DNA of 64,000 nucleotides from Heyndrickxia oleronia (GCF_017809215.1 NZ_CP065424.1:2760001-2824000); one strand, 5' to 3'; positions 44,439 to 53,977 are shown, counted from the stretch's first letter. Notes: generated by a model from the sequence alone, not told the origin. Translations and numbers: made by a program.

Positions 44439-45632
44439 ATGTCTACGCAATCATTAATTGAGCTGAGCAGTACATCATTATATCTCTCTTTTCTTATTTA
44501 TTTAATTGCTATTTTACCTTGGGGTTTATCAGTGAAATCAAAACGGAGTATATTTTCTAGAGTTGCTCTTTTACTAACTCTATTAGGATTTATACTGCAA
44601 CTTATTTATTTTATTAGTAGATGGTATGTTTCTGGGCATGCTCCGGTTAGTAATCTTTATGAATTTATGACTTTCTTTGGAATTATGCTAGTTGGTAGTT
44701 TTTTTATTTTGTACTATATTTATCGTCAAAGTGTGATGGGACTTTTCATTCTTCCCATTTCATTAATTATTCTTGGTTATGCAAACGCTTTTTCTAAAGA
44801 AATTTCACCTCTTATTCCAGCCTTGCAAAGTGAATGGTTAACCATACATGTGATTACTGTCGCCTTTTCTAGTGCAGTCCTGTCGATATCCTTTGTTACT
44901 GGGTTAATCTATTTATTAAAAACCATTAATCCTAAGGAAAAGAGTAAAAAATCATTTTTCTTAGAATTAATTATGTATTTCATAATAGTAGTTATAGGAT
45001 TTATTACAATTACTACTGCCTTTCAATTCACGAATTATAAGCAGTACATTAAGTTCACAAATAAACAAGATCAAATAGAAATATATGAATATACATTGCC
45101 AGCTCTAACTGTTCCAAAGAACTCAGTAATTGTCGAATCACGCGATAGTAAAAATCATATATCCCAGAAAAATAGTGTGATTGAGACTCCATTACTGATA
45201 GATGCTCAAAAATTAAATACGATCATTTGGTCGTTTTTAACAGGCACACTTATCTATCTAGTCATTCGTCTAATTTGTAGATGTAATGTCATTTCTTTAA
45301 TAAAGCCAGTATCAAAGAAGGTAAATGCTAATTTGATGGATGAGATTACGTACAGATCTGTGGTTATTGGTTTTCCTTTATTTGCTTTAGGAGGATTAGT
45401 ATTTGCTATGATCTGGGCACAATTGGCATGGAGTCGTTTTTGGGGTTGGGATCCGAAGGAAGTTTGGGCACTCATTACTTTTCTATTTTATTCTGTATTA
45501 TTACACTTAAGAATTGGAAAGGGATGGGAAGGAGAACGAACGGCATGGATGGCCATTATCGGATTCGGTATTATTATCTTTAATCAAGTTTTTGTTAATT
45601 TAATCATTTCTGGTTTGCATTCTTATGCTTAA
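44439..45632 (+). CDS. CcsB/ResC-like cytochrome c biogenesis protein
   Basis: A 397-residue membrane protein with about eight helices of the CcsA/CcsB (ResC) family, which with ResB moves haem across the membrane and joins it to cytochromes c. The haem-handling WWD motif is WSRFWGWDPKEVWALITF near residues 338-355, with the conserved histidines in HVITVAFSSAVL and LHLRIGKGWEGERTAW. Oddity: it stands alone with no ResA/ResB neighbour, so it is likely a second copy or acts with distant partners. TTTAGGAG precedes the ATG. Confidence 0.88.
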   Translation: MSTQSLIELSSTSLYLSFLIYLIAILPWGLSVKSKRSIFSRVALLLTLLGFILQLIYFISRWYVSGHAPVSNLYEFMTFFGIMLVGSFFILYYIYRQSVMGLFILPISLIILGYANAFSKEISPLIPALQSEWLTIHVITVAFSSAVLSISFVTGLIYLLKTINPKEKSKKSFFLELIMYFIIVVIGFITITTAFQFTNYKQYIKFTNKQDQIEIYEYTLPALTVPKNSVIVESRDSKNHISQKNSVIETPLLIDAQKLNTIIWSFLTGTLIYLVIRLICRCNVISLIKPVSKKVNANLMDEITYRSVVIGFPLFALGGLVFAMIWAQLAWSRFWGWDPKEVWALITFLFYSVLLHLRIGKGWEGERTAWMAIIGFGIIIFNQVFVNLIISGLHSYA

Positions 45633-45713
45633 TTAAGTACACTGCAAACTGATATTATAGTTAATAGAAAATTACAGCTTACCTCCTTTACATTACAGTA
45701 TAATTGATAAAAC

Positions 45714-45746
45714 AAAGCATCGAATATACGGATTCGATGCTTTATT
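45714..45746. terminator. Bidirectional terminator
   Basis: AAAGCATCGAAT (45714-45725) pairs perfectly with ATTCGATGCTTT (45732-45743), with T runs on both strands. It separates the convergent CcsB-like and kinase genes. Confidence 0.85.
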
Positions 45747-45778
45747 CATAGGGTATTTAAACTGGGAAATATTCTTAA

Positions 45779-46573
45779 CTAGAAGAATTCATTTAGTCCA
45801 TTCACAAAATAATCATATAAATGATCATCAATGATTTTTTCTCCATATCCTTCAAAAAATATGAGTCTATCTACTTCTTTTTCAAAGGCATGGGGTTTTG
45901 GACGAATGGCTAATGATACATCATACCTAGGGTCACCATAACCCCCTCCACTCCAATCAATTACTCCCGTAATTACTCCATTCGATACTAAAACATTATC
46001 AATTGTAAAATCTCCATGTATGAGCGTCTGTTTATAGACATTCGGTTTATTATATTTAATTTTTTCTAATAATAATTTCGTTCCATCCACTTTTTCATTC
46101 TGCAAATTATATTCAGCTTGAAGTAACATTTCTTCAAGCCATGTTTGTTGAAATTTTAGATCATTAGGGCACGACGTTAAATGGATTTGAGACAAGATAC
46201 TCCCGAAATTATAAATTATTTCTTCATGTTTCCCCCTATTTTTCTCATTAGTTAAAGCAGTCCTTAAAGTTTCTCCTTCAATATACTCAATTAAAGCCCA
46301 GGATTCTTTCGGATTTTTTTGTTGAACAAATTTCTTTACTTTTGGAACTGGTAGATTTGTTTCCCGCGTCAGACAGTTTAGAACTGTTATTTCCCTCTTT
46401 AACCAAGAACAAAATAATTCTCCTTTTGTCCTTTTTAATGCATATAGTCCTCGGGTACTTTCTATTAATCCTATATCGGAGGTATATCCTTGTCGTGGAA
46501 ACCTTATACTATAAATTTCATGGAGATCTTCCATTATTTCATTTGGAATTTCATTAATATGTATTGGCTGCAA
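45779..46573 (-). CDS. Aminoglycoside phosphotransferase-fold kinase
   Basis: A 264-residue kinase-like protein. The N-lobe lysine is in YALKRTKGEL near residue 50, SWALIEYIEGETLRTAL near 95 is the hinge, TLIHGDFTIDNVLVSNG near 185 the catalytic loop, and GVIDWSGGGYGDPRYDVSLA near 205 the metal motif. This family phosphorylates antibiotics or small metabolites; the substrate is unknown. The start is a TTG behind GAGGTG. Confidence 0.86.
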   Translation of the reverse strand: MQPIHINEIPNEIMEDLHEIYSIRFPRQGYTSDIGLIESTRGLYALKRTKGELFCSWLKREITVLNCLTRETNLPVPKVKKFVQQKNPKESWALIEYIEGETLRTALTNEKNRGKHEEIIYNFGSILSQIHLTSCPNDLKFQQTWLEEMLLQAEYNLQNEKVDGTKLLLEKIKYNKPNVYKQTLIHGDFTIDNVLVSNGVITGVIDWSGGGYGDPRYDVSLAIRPKPHAFEKEVDRLIFFEGYGEKIIDDHLYDYFVNGLNEFF

Positions 46574-46671
46574 TTTAATTTCACCTCTACCAATATATTA
46601 ATTTACAATGTCTTTCCCTTTACTATAAACTAAAATTTCCATTTAAATAATGTTACATATTATTATTTTTT

Positions 46672-47220
46672 TCAGCCTTTAAACCGTGCCATTAAGATCG
46701 TATTGTAATAATTCCCATCAGATAATAGCTTATCCTTTTTTAAAATGCCTTCTTGCTCAAAGCCATATTTTTCATAAAGTTTAATCGCATGATCATTAGT
46801 TTCTAGAACTTTTAGAGTGATTTTTTTGATATCAATAGAGTCAGCCCATTCAAGGGTTTTTATTAATAAATGAGTACCTATCCCGTATCCCCAATATTTT
46901 TGTAATACACAGACACCAAACTCAACGATATGCGACTTTCTTCTTAATGTATTCCCTTCACATCTCGAAAATCCTACAATCTTTCCATTTGCTTCACAAA
47001 CTAAAAATAGATTATGATCCTGTTCTGTATCTTCGAAAATTAATTGTTTAAAACCGCTTTCGTCTATGTAGGATTCACCTGGTTCTCTATCTAAATTTTC
47101 CGTTTCACCATCAATTTGTAGTCGGATCTCTGAAAGGTCTTTAGCATCATTCTCTACCGCTAACCTTATGGTAAAAGATAAATTTTTATTACAAAACTTC
47201 TTTGCATTAACTTTCATCAT
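46672..47220 (-). CDS. GNAT N-acetyltransferase
   Basis: A 182-residue acetyltransferase. ETENLDREPGESYIDESG near residue 35 is typical of the spermidine/butirosin-acetyltransferase-like group; the acetyl-CoA motif is LQKYWGYGIGTHLLIKTLE near 110, and LEVLETNDHAIKLYEKYGFE-like residues follow (KVLETNDHAIKLYEKYGF). GGGAGAGACAT precedes the ATG. It is 32 bp after the lipoprotein gene, likely in one transcript. Confidence 0.84.
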   Translation of the reverse strand: MMKVNAKKFCNKNLSFTIRLAVENDAKDLSEIRLQIDGETENLDREPGESYIDESGFKQLIFEDTEQDHNLFLVCEANGKIVGFSRCEGNTLRRKSHIVEFGVCVLQKYWGYGIGTHLLIKTLEWADSIDIKKITLKVLETNDHAIKLYEKYGFEQEGILKKDKLLSDGNYYNTILMARFKG

Positions 47221-47252
47221 ATGTCTCTCCCTATCGACTTTACGAACCTTCC

Positions 47253-47726
47253 TTATTGGATTAACTGATTTACCTTTTGCTCTTCTTTCAAATATTTTTG
47301 TATAAGTTTCCTTAAATCATCTTCATTTTTAACTTCATTTAAATTTTTTCCGTACCAGGTTTGGATTTCCTCTTTTGTGATTTTATATTCTTTGTCATTA
47401 AAATGAAATCTGATCCATTCAACATTATGAACCAATGCAAAGATATATGTAGCATTATTTATTACTGTTTCTTTGTATATTTGTTCTGATTCTATCCAAT
47501 TATAATTTAAAATCATTCCATATGGTTTTTCTTTAGTTTTAAGTTCAATTCCTTTTAAACTTTCGCCACTTTGTAACTGTTTTACAATGTTACCAACTGC
47601 ACTGTTATCACCAACATACGAATCTTTAAATTGAAAGATGCCTTCTTGATCTTTATTAGCACTACAGCCAATTAACAAAATTACTACCAATGTTAAAAAG
47701 AAGAGAAACTTTATTCTCTGTTTCAC
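47253..47726 (-). CDS. Unknown lipoprotein
   Basis: A 157-residue secreted protein. A basic start, a hydrophobic core and the lipobox LLIGC (Cys21) mark a lipoprotein signal, with SANKDQEG as the mature start. The body contains GMILNYNWIESEQIYKETVI and WIRFHFNDKEYKITKEEIQ, a DUF4825-like pattern, then a helical tail. A GTG start lies behind AAGGGGG. Its role is unknown. Confidence 0.7.
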   Translation of the reverse strand: MKQRIKFLFFLTLVVILLIGCSANKDQEGIFQFKDSYVGDNSAVGNIVKQLQSGESLKGIELKTKEKPYGMILNYNWIESEQIYKETVINNATYIFALVHNVEWIRFHFNDKEYKITKEEIQTWYGKNLNEVKNEDDLRKLIQKYLKEEQKVNQLIQ

Positions 47727-48138
47727 TCGAATTCCCCCTTATTAACTGACAACCATTTTTACAGTTCATAAAAAATTATCTTCTATACACTACCTCTTTA
47801 AGTTACGAATTTTTCAGTAAAAGGTTTCAACTTTTTATATTTCTTAAACTTAACATCTCCCTATTATGTCGACCAATTACATCATTTGAAGAGATGAAAT
47901 GCTAAGAATGAATAAAAGAATATCTGTAAAATAGTTAATCTGCATTAATTTGTGGACAATTTATAAATTTTTGTATGTCATAATAACATTTAATATTCAG
48001 GTTATTGCCATCCTTTTAGAGTATTAACAATTTATTCCAATTGATATCCTCTTAAAAAGCTTAATTTTTTGATTAATGAACAAAAACATATTTACTAGCT
48101 CTTAAGTGATAAAAACGGATCAGTTAGGAGACGATGAC
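47727..48138. other. Divergent intergenic region, no gene seen
   Basis: About 410 AT-rich bases between the lipoprotein gene and the unknown pair. Promoters for both directions are expected, but I see none strong enough to call, and no repeat or structured RNA. Confidence 0.4.
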
Positions 48139-48636
48139 ATGACAAATTTACTTAAGGAAAAGAAAAGTGAACAGTATCTTGCAGCAATATATACCATAAT
48201 TGAAAAGGGTATGGCTGCAAAAGAAGTGGTGTGTTCTATAACGACAGGTTTTCGATCGATCCCATCTTTACGAACCAATCCTGGACTTAATCCTTATCAT
48301 GCATCTGTAGCAGATATCGGGTATGGATTTGATGCAGTTCAAGGCACGATAAAACGAATTCAGAATGGCGAGAAAATTCCACTTGCATTTGAGATGCTTG
48401 TTTTTGAGCTTGACACTTTAAAAATAAGTGAAAAGCAATTAAGTCCCAATTTTGAATTAGCTATATATGGAGTAGCTCCTGAATTCAATTATTTAATAAA
48501 TATTAGTCGATATTTAAATAAACAAATCGGTGTAGCAATCTTTGAAGCTATTTATTTAAGTAAAAAACTATTAGGAGATAAATGGGAAGAAATCCATTCT
48601 CGTATTCAGGATATTCAAGCAATTCCTAGACTTTAA
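48139..48636 (+). CDS. Unknown protein, first of a paralogous pair
   Basis: A 165-residue, mostly helical soluble protein. The ATG at 48139 lies behind TTAGGAGACG; an upstream GTG frame lacks a ribosome site. The middle has IGYGFDAVQGTIKRIQNGEK, which resembles VSYGYAGVRGCIRRAFSNDE in the next gene (shared pattern YG-x-x-x-V-x-G-x-I-K/R-R). I do not recognise a family. Twelve bases separate the two genes, so they are co-translated and may form a hetero-complex. Confidence 0.65.
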   Translation: MTNLLKEKKSEQYLAAIYTIIEKGMAAKEVVCSITTGFRSIPSLRTNPGLNPYHASVADIGYGFDAVQGTIKRIQNGEKIPLAFEMLVFELDTLKISEKQLSPNFELAIYGVAPEFNYLINISRYLNKQIGVAIFEAIYLSKKLLGDKWEEIHSRIQDIQAIPRL

Positions 48637-48648
48637 GGAGGGTATAAA

Positions 48649-49101
48649 TTGCATAATCAGCCTTTGGTAATGACGAACGAAGAAAGGACAGCTTTATTAG
48701 ATTGGTGGAACACAATGGAGAAAGCGAAACCAATGGTAAGAAGATTAATGTCATTAATAACAGAACTTCGCGTAGATCCTAAAACTAGTCATGCAGATGG
48801 AATGATTTTATTCTACAGAGCTGCTTCGGAGGTCTCCTATGGATATGCAGGTGTCAGAGGCTGCATAAGAAGAGCATTTTCTAATGATGAATATAGGGAA
48901 TTCCTACGAATGAATATGGTAATGTGTCATAGTTTTGCAGAACGGTTTTCTGTTGATACAAAAATATTACTTGAAAGAGTTGCCAAACAAATTACAGATC
49001 CAGGTTCACTTATTTTAGTACAAAAAATTAGAGAAACCTTGAGCGAAAATGATGTTATGCTAAAAGAAATTAGGCTAAAAGCTGATAACTTTCTCAAGTA
49101 G
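48649..49101 (+). CDS. Unknown protein, second of a paralogous pair
   Basis: A 150-residue helical protein with a TTG start eight bases behind TAAGGAGGG. SYGYAGVRGCIRRAF near residues 68-82 aligns with the same position in the preceding protein. The N-terminal part (EERTALLDWWNTMEKAKPMV) and the C-terminal helix (LSENDVMLKEIRLKADNFLK) look like coiled or bundled helices. No signal peptide or membrane segment. Function unknown. Confidence 0.65.
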   Translation: MHNQPLVMTNEERTALLDWWNTMEKAKPMVRRLMSLITELRVDPKTSHADGMILFYRAASEVSYGYAGVRGCIRRAFSNDEYREFLRMNMVMCHSFAERFSVDTKILLERVAKQITDPGSLILVQKIRETLSENDVMLKEIRLKADNFLK

Positions 49102-49298
49102 AAAAACATAAACTGAGTTTTATTTCCTTAGTAAACAATTTGCAACCAGCAATACTAATAAAAATATATATCATTCACCCCCTTCTCCTAAACTTCAATG
49201 AACTTTTAGATATTAATTACATTCCGCTTCCTACTTTGTTAGTATAATTAAAAAGTATATGTTTCTATGTATTATCATTCTATAAAGGAGTAATATTA

Positions 49299-49850
49299 AT
49301 GAAACACGTATTAGTAGTTGGTGGTTCAGGAATGCTTGCAGATGTATCACTCTGGTTAAATAACCAAGGTTATCACGTATCAGTGATTGCACGAAATCTT
49401 CATCGCTTGAATAAGCTTGTAGATAAAGTACCATATAGAAATAGGATTACAGCAATTAGTGTAGATTATAATAATGATGAGTGGTTAAGAAAAGAAATCA
49501 TATCTACCGTTCTAAAGAATGGAAAAATTGATACAGTTATTGCTTGGATACATTCTTATGCAGAAAATGCCTTAGAAATTATTTGTAAAGAGGTTTCAAA
49601 TGATAGCGATGAATGGAATTTATTTCATGTTTTAGGGAGTAGCTCGAATTTAAAAGAAATTCAAAAAAATGTTCCTATATCAGATAATTGTTCCTATCAT
49701 CAAGTTCAATTAGGTTTTATTATAGAAAATAACCATTCAAGATGGTTAACAGATCAAGAAATTTCTGAAGGCGTTATTGAATCAATTAGCAAAAATAAGA
49801 AATTACATATAGTAGGAAATATTGAGCCTTGGGATAAACGTCCTAGTTGA
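49299..49850 (+). CDS. Short-chain-dehydrogenase-like Rossmann protein
   Basis: A 183-residue NAD(P)-binding protein. The cofactor loop VLVVGGSGMLADVSLWL is at the start (GGSGML, typical of the atypical SDR group), VIARNLHRLNKL follows at residue 30, and VDYNNDEWLRKEI at 55. The usual YxxxK pair is not in the normal context; SYHQVQLGFI may be its relic. A catalytic role is therefore uncertain. AAAGGAG precedes the ATG. Confidence 0.75.
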   Translation: MKHVLVVGGSGMLADVSLWLNNQGYHVSVIARNLHRLNKLVDKVPYRNRITAISVDYNNDEWLRKEIISTVLKNGKIDTVIAWIHSYAENALEIICKEVSNDSDEWNLFHVLGSSSNLKEIQKNVPISDNCSYHQVQLGFIIENNHSRWLTDQEISEGVIESISKNKKLHIVGNIEPWDKRPS

Positions 49851-49897
49851 GGGTTATTCGTATCCTCTAGTGTGCCAATGTAATCGAATAAGAAAAA

Positions 49898-49930
49898 GGC
49901 ATTTCTTATTAATAAATGCCTCTTTTTTTG
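49898..49930. terminator. Terminator after the SDR-like gene
   Basis: GGCATTT (49898-49904) pairs with AAATGCC (49914-49920), then TCTTTTTTTG. On the minus strand TTTTTCTT follows, so it can serve the convergent HAD gene too. Confidence 0.85.
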
Positions 49931-49946
49931 TTTTATTTATTATAAA

Positions 49947-50591
49947 TTAATAAAATTTCTTTAACTCCATTAGATCATCAATAACGATATCCGCCTGAGA
50001 AAGTTCCTCTTCCTTAGCAAAATCAAAATTACATCCTATTGAAACTAGTCTATTTTCCTTAGCTGCATTTATATCAGATAAACGATCTCCTACTACTGCT
50101 CCAGTAGTAATGCCATACTTTTCAATAATATTTTGAACAAGATTTGATTTATTCAATGATTCAATTTGTTGGATACTAAATGTTTCTGTCACCCAATTAT
50201 CCAACTGATAATAACTAACGATTGCATTTAAGTACGCTATTAATCCGTTACTTGCAATATATATCATACAATTATTTTCTTTTAAATAACTAAAAATTTT
50301 CTTTACATTAGGATATAAGGCACCCTTGCCACTTTTTATATTATCTATTAATCTTTCAAGAAAGTATGAATCCGTTTGTTCTCTATCACTGATTGAATGA
50401 TCTGGTAATAAAGTTTCCCATACTTTCGTTAAAGGGACACCCATTATTTCTCGGTATTTATCAATAGGAGTCTCTTTCTCCCATTTATTTTGAGCACGTA
50501 AATGATTAAACGTATCTTCAAGTGATAATTCTAAAATCTTATCCGTCTGAAATAGTGTTCCATCCATATCAAAAATTATTGACTGTGTCAT
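49947..50591 (-). CDS. HAD-superfamily hydrolase
   Basis: A 214-residue phosphatase of the PGP/beta-phosphoglucomutase-like HAD group. Motif I FDMDGTLFQTDK carries the nucleophile Asp8 and acid/base Asp10; the cap follows, then motif II YIASNGL near residue 113, motif III lysine in ESLNKSNLV near 145 and motif IV AVVGDRLSDINAAKEN near 165. The ATG at 50591 follows GGGAGAGAAACG; a longer frame upstream is out of ribosome context. The substrate is unknown. Confidence 0.87.
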   Translation of the reverse strand: MTQSIIFDMDGTLFQTDKILELSLEDTFNHLRAQNKWEKETPIDKYREIMGVPLTKVWETLLPDHSISDREQTDSYFLERLIDNIKSGKGALYPNVKKIFSYLKENNCMIYIASNGLIAYLNAIVSYYQLDNWVTETFSIQQIESLNKSNLVQNIIEKYGITTGAVVGDRLSDINAAKENRLVSIGCNFDFAKEEELSQADIVIDDLMELKKFY

Positions 50592-50839
50592 CGTTTCTCT
50601 CTCCCACAAAAAAAGACTAAATTCATTTAAAAGTTTAGCAAAAATATGATTACTTTTTAACCTAAAATTTCTAAACTTTACTACTTTATTTGAACATTTC
50701 CCCCTCATACCGATTTTTTTCTGCTTGTATCTATTTGTGCTGTACAAAATATAAATTTCTCTCAAATACCTGTATACTTCTCTAGCAATACCATAAAATA
50801 ATCACTAAATGGAAATTGAGGAAAATTGGAGGTATTCTT

Positions 50840-51856
50840 TTGGGAATTTTCAAGAAAACAAAATCAAACACTTTAACTGCCGCAGAACTGTCAGGACTTT
50901 GGCTTCAATATATGGGCGATAGTATGGCAATTTGTGTTTATAAGTATTTTCTTAACATTGTTGAAAACAACGAAATTAAACCTATTTTAGAATTTGCTTT
51001 ACAATTATCCGAGAGCCATATCTCAAAAATTCCAGAGTTCTTACATAGCGCTAATTATCAAGTCCCTATAGGCTTTACAGAAAATGATGTGAATGTAAAT
51101 GCCCCCCGTCTGTTTTCTGACCAATTTTTACTTTTTTACTCCTATATCATGACCATTCATGGATTAACCGCTTACAGTCTAGCTATTACTAACTCGGAAA
51201 GACAAGATATACAAAATTATTTTTTCGAATGTGCAGAATCATCAAAAGAATTATTTCAGAAGATAGATGAAGTAGCAAAAAAACATCCAAAATTCAAAAG
51301 TGTTCCTTCCGTCCCACCAGTTCGTGGAGAGAAGTTTATAGAATCACCGGGTTTCGTTTCAAATTTAGTGGGAGATAAAAGACCATTAAATAGTTCCGAA
51401 ATTAGTACCCTTTTCTTTAATTCAACGAAAACTGGATTTGTTCAGTCAATAAGCTTGGCGTTTAGTCAGGTAGCTGAGTGTGAAGAAGTTCGAAATTTTA
51501 TGTTAAAAAATGTGAAATTAGCAAAAACGGATGTAGAGAGTTTTGATTCTATATTACTAAAAGATAACTTACCAATTCCTGAAAAATGGGAGACTGAGAT
51601 TACTGAATCTACGGTCAGTCCCTTTTCTGACAAATTGATAATGTATCACGCAGGATTTTTAGTGCATGCAGCTCTTACTTATTATGGAGCTTCATTAGGC
51701 TCCAGCTTCAGATCTGATTTACTTTTAAACTATAGTAGAGTATTCGCACATGCGATGGAAGCTGGTGCACGATCCTACAATATTATGGTTAAGCACAAAT
51801 GGTTAGAAAAACAACCAGAAGCAATTGACAGGAAATCTCTGATGAAAGATTCATAA
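50840..51856 (+). CDS. DUF3231 family protein
   Basis: A 338-residue protein built of two similar helical halves, each with the pattern G-x-x-x-x-Y-x-x-H/E: SMAICVYKYFLN to ESHISKIPEFL in the first, and FVQSISLAFSQVAECEEVRNF and IMYHAGFLVHAALTYYGASL in the second. DUF3231 proteins are Bacillus-enriched, spore- or stress-linked, and resemble four-helix ferritin-like bundles; function unknown. The TTG at 50840 lies behind TTGGAGG. It is closed by a terminator at 51961. Confidence 0.82.
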   Translation: MGIFKKTKSNTLTAAELSGLWLQYMGDSMAICVYKYFLNIVENNEIKPILEFALQLSESHISKIPEFLHSANYQVPIGFTENDVNVNAPRLFSDQFLLFYSYIMTIHGLTAYSLAITNSERQDIQNYFFECAESSKELFQKIDEVAKKHPKFKSVPSVPPVRGEKFIESPGFVSNLVGDKRPLNSSEISTLFFNSTKTGFVQSISLAFSQVAECEEVRNFMLKNVKLAKTDVESFDSILLKDNLPIPEKWETEITESTVSPFSDKLIMYHAGFLVHAALTYYGASLGSSFRSDLLLNYSRVFAHAMEAGARSYNIMVKHKWLEKQPEAIDRKSLMKDS

Positions 51857-51960
51857 TATGAGGTATCAAATGATTAATAAGAACTGCTTGTCAGATATAC
51901 TTTAAAGAACATTTTGAGAGATTGACCAATATATTAATTAGTACTTATATAGTTGACAAT

Positions 51961-51989
51961 AGCTATCTTTAGAAAGAGATAGCTTCTTT
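51961..51989 (+). terminator. Terminator after the DUF3231 gene
   Basis: AGCTATCTTT and AAAGAGATAGCT form a stem with one bulge, followed by TCTTTAGGTTG. The T tail is short. Confidence 0.6.
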
Positions 51990-52154
51990 AGGTTGTTAAA
52001 AAATTCTTCGCAACGCATCATGTTTATTAAATTTAAATAATTGTTCATCATAAAAAATTCAATTGTGTATTTTACCTGTTAGTCATTTTACGTTTTATGA
52101 CCTTATGTATGGAATCCGTTTTGAAGAAAACCCATGTCATTCAATGTAGATAGG

Positions 52155-52733
52155 TCATTTTAAATGAATAGTACAATTATATAATTGACACCGCCAACGA
52201 TCTTCATTTTTCCGAATAATTGTTAATGAAGTATTTTCAATATATGTTGTTTGAAATTCCTCTGGTAATAGACGTTGTAAAGTAAGACCAATTAAGGCAC
52301 CGTGGCTAACAGCTAATACTCTTTTGTTCTTATATAAGCGTTCAATATCTTCTAAAAAATCAAGCCCCCTAGTGGCTACATTCTCAAAATTTTCTATGCC
52401 AAGTTCTAAGTTACACCAATTCCTTCCCCACTTATTTATTCTTTCTTCATCAGTTGTTCCTTCAATCATTCCACAATTTATTTCTCGAATTCTATTATCG
52501 ATCGAACTAATAGGTCGATTGATAATATTTCCAATGATTCTTGCGGTTTCAACAGCTCTTAATAAGTTACTCGTAATAAGCATGTCCCAATCTTCATCTT
52601 GCGAATGCCGTTGGCCAAGTCTTTTAGCCTGGCTCCTTCCTAAATCGTTTAAGGAAAGATCTGATACTCCTTGTGCTTTACCTAATTCATTCCAATCAGT
52701 AATACCATGTCTTATTAATCCTATAGTAGCCAT
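52155..52733 (-). CDS. Histidine phosphatase family protein
   Basis: A 192-residue phosphoglycerate-mutase-like phosphatase. LIRHGITDWNELGKAQGVSD opens at residue 5 (RHG loop), LITSNLLRAVETARIIG carries the second arginine, EINCGMIEGTTDEE is the usual acidic loop, and VLAVSHGALIGLTLQRLL the second histidine. It is of the GpmB/CobC-like type. AGAGGTGTGAGAA precedes the ATG. Confidence 0.86.
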   Translation of the reverse strand: MATIGLIRHGITDWNELGKAQGVSDLSLNDLGRSQAKRLGQRHSQDEDWDMLITSNLLRAVETARIIGNIINRPISSIDNRIREINCGMIEGTTDEERINKWGRNWCNLELGIENFENVATRGLDFLEDIERLYKNKRVLAVSHGALIGLTLQRLLPEEFQTTYIENTSLTIIRKNEDRWRCQLYNCTIHLK

Positions 52734-53035
52734 TTCTCACACCTCTCAGGTTTAACAATTGCTTTTTGTTGTAATAAGCTCCGCTTGATTTGCACAACAA
52801 GATACTTCAACAAAAAAGAGCATTAATCCTGCTTTGATTAACGCCATTAGTTTGATAATGAGATAGAAACACATTTTTGATCTAATTTTTTACTATCCGA
52901 ATAAAAAATTCATTTAATTTTATATGTTACCACTTAACATTTTTTATTTGTTTGATAGATGGGTTATTTTTTATCTCAGCTATAGAAATGAGGGTATTAT
53001 TTTTCTAAGTTATTCTGTATTTTTTAGAATTTCAT
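52734..53035. other. Intergenic stretch before R2lox stop
   Basis: About 300 AT-rich bases. A 31-codon minus-strand frame (MALIKAGLMLFFVEVSCCAN..) lies directly before the phosphatase gene but has no ribosome site, so I do not call it. No repeat or RNA structure seen. Confidence 0.35.
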
Positions 53036-53914
53036 TTATAGATTTTCTTGAACTGATTGATAAATTTCATTGATCGTCTTTCCCCTTGCCCGTGCTAGAA
53101 TCTCCATTCTTGCCTTAAGTTGTCTTTCAGAGTATTTATTCATTTCAGAACTGTATTCATTTGATTTCTCGCTTTGCCCAATTACGCCCTCTGCATTTAA
53201 AGAAATTGCGATAGGTGCCAATTCCTCAAGTTTCTTAATGATCCTGGCATATAAATGAGGATGTTCACAAATCAAACGCTGAAGAAGAAAGGTACCGTAT
53301 GCAATATGCCTTGATTCATCCCGCTTTAAGTGATCAATTCCCTCTAGAAGTCCTGGCATTTTACCGATTTTTTGAAGTCCATCATAAAATGTTTTATACC
53401 CCGTTTCAGCTAAAACTCCTTCAGCAAACATATTGTACACGGTAGCTGCGTCAGCTATTACCTCTGGGGTTTGCTCATACCAAAGGCGTTCCATTGTCTC
53501 TGGAAGAATTTCATAAAATAGTTTACGATACGATTCGGAATGCAAGTGTGAAAGATCATCTTTTTCACCAATAGCATTTAATACAATTCGAAAGAATTCA
53601 GTATGTTTAGCTTCATCGCATAAAAATGTAGTAAGAAACATCTCCTCTTCCAATCTACCCTCATTCGCAATCACCCTTAGCAAAGGAAGTAAGTCTAATG
53701 TTACCGCCTCTTCTCCTCCCTGAAATTGTGCGAGCAGCTTCAGAATCCAATCTTTTTGATTAACAGAAAGTAGTTTCCAGTCTTCCTTATCCTGTGAGAA
53801 ATTAATATTTTGAGGATTCCAAACTCCAAATTTTTTTGCCTTTTGATACAAGCGATAGGGGTATGCATTTTCCATTAAACCTTGTGAACTAGTAGTTACT
53901 AGTTTCTTCCTCAA
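53036..53914 (-). CDS. R2-like ligand-binding oxidase (R2lox)
   Basis: A 292-residue ferritin-like protein with a Mn/Fe site. All ligands of the Geobacillus R2lox are matched with a constant shift: Glu68, Glu101, His104, Glu165, Glu200, His203. The residues that form the Tyr-Val ether crosslink are also present (Val71, Tyr160). R2lox proteins bind a fatty acid and do two-electron oxidations; they are not ribonucleotide reductases. The in vivo substrate is unknown. A TTG start lies behind GAAGGTG. Confidence 0.9.
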   Translation of the reverse strand: MRKKLVTTSSQGLMENAYPYRLYQKAKKFGVWNPQNINFSQDKEDWKLLSVNQKDWILKLLAQFQGGEEAVTLDLLPLLRVIANEGRLEEEMFLTTFLCDEAKHTEFFRIVLNAIGEKDDLSHLHSESYRKLFYEILPETMERLWYEQTPEVIADAATVYNMFAEGVLAETGYKTFYDGLQKIGKMPGLLEGIDHLKRDESRHIAYGTFLLQRLICEHPHLYARIIKKLEELAPIAISLNAEGVIGQSEKSNEYSSEMNKYSERQLKARMEILARARGKTINEIYQSVQENL

Positions 53915-53977
53915 GATTATTCACCTTCTTTTTTTAATCTAACTGTTTAGAATTTCAATGATTTCTCATTCAATATA

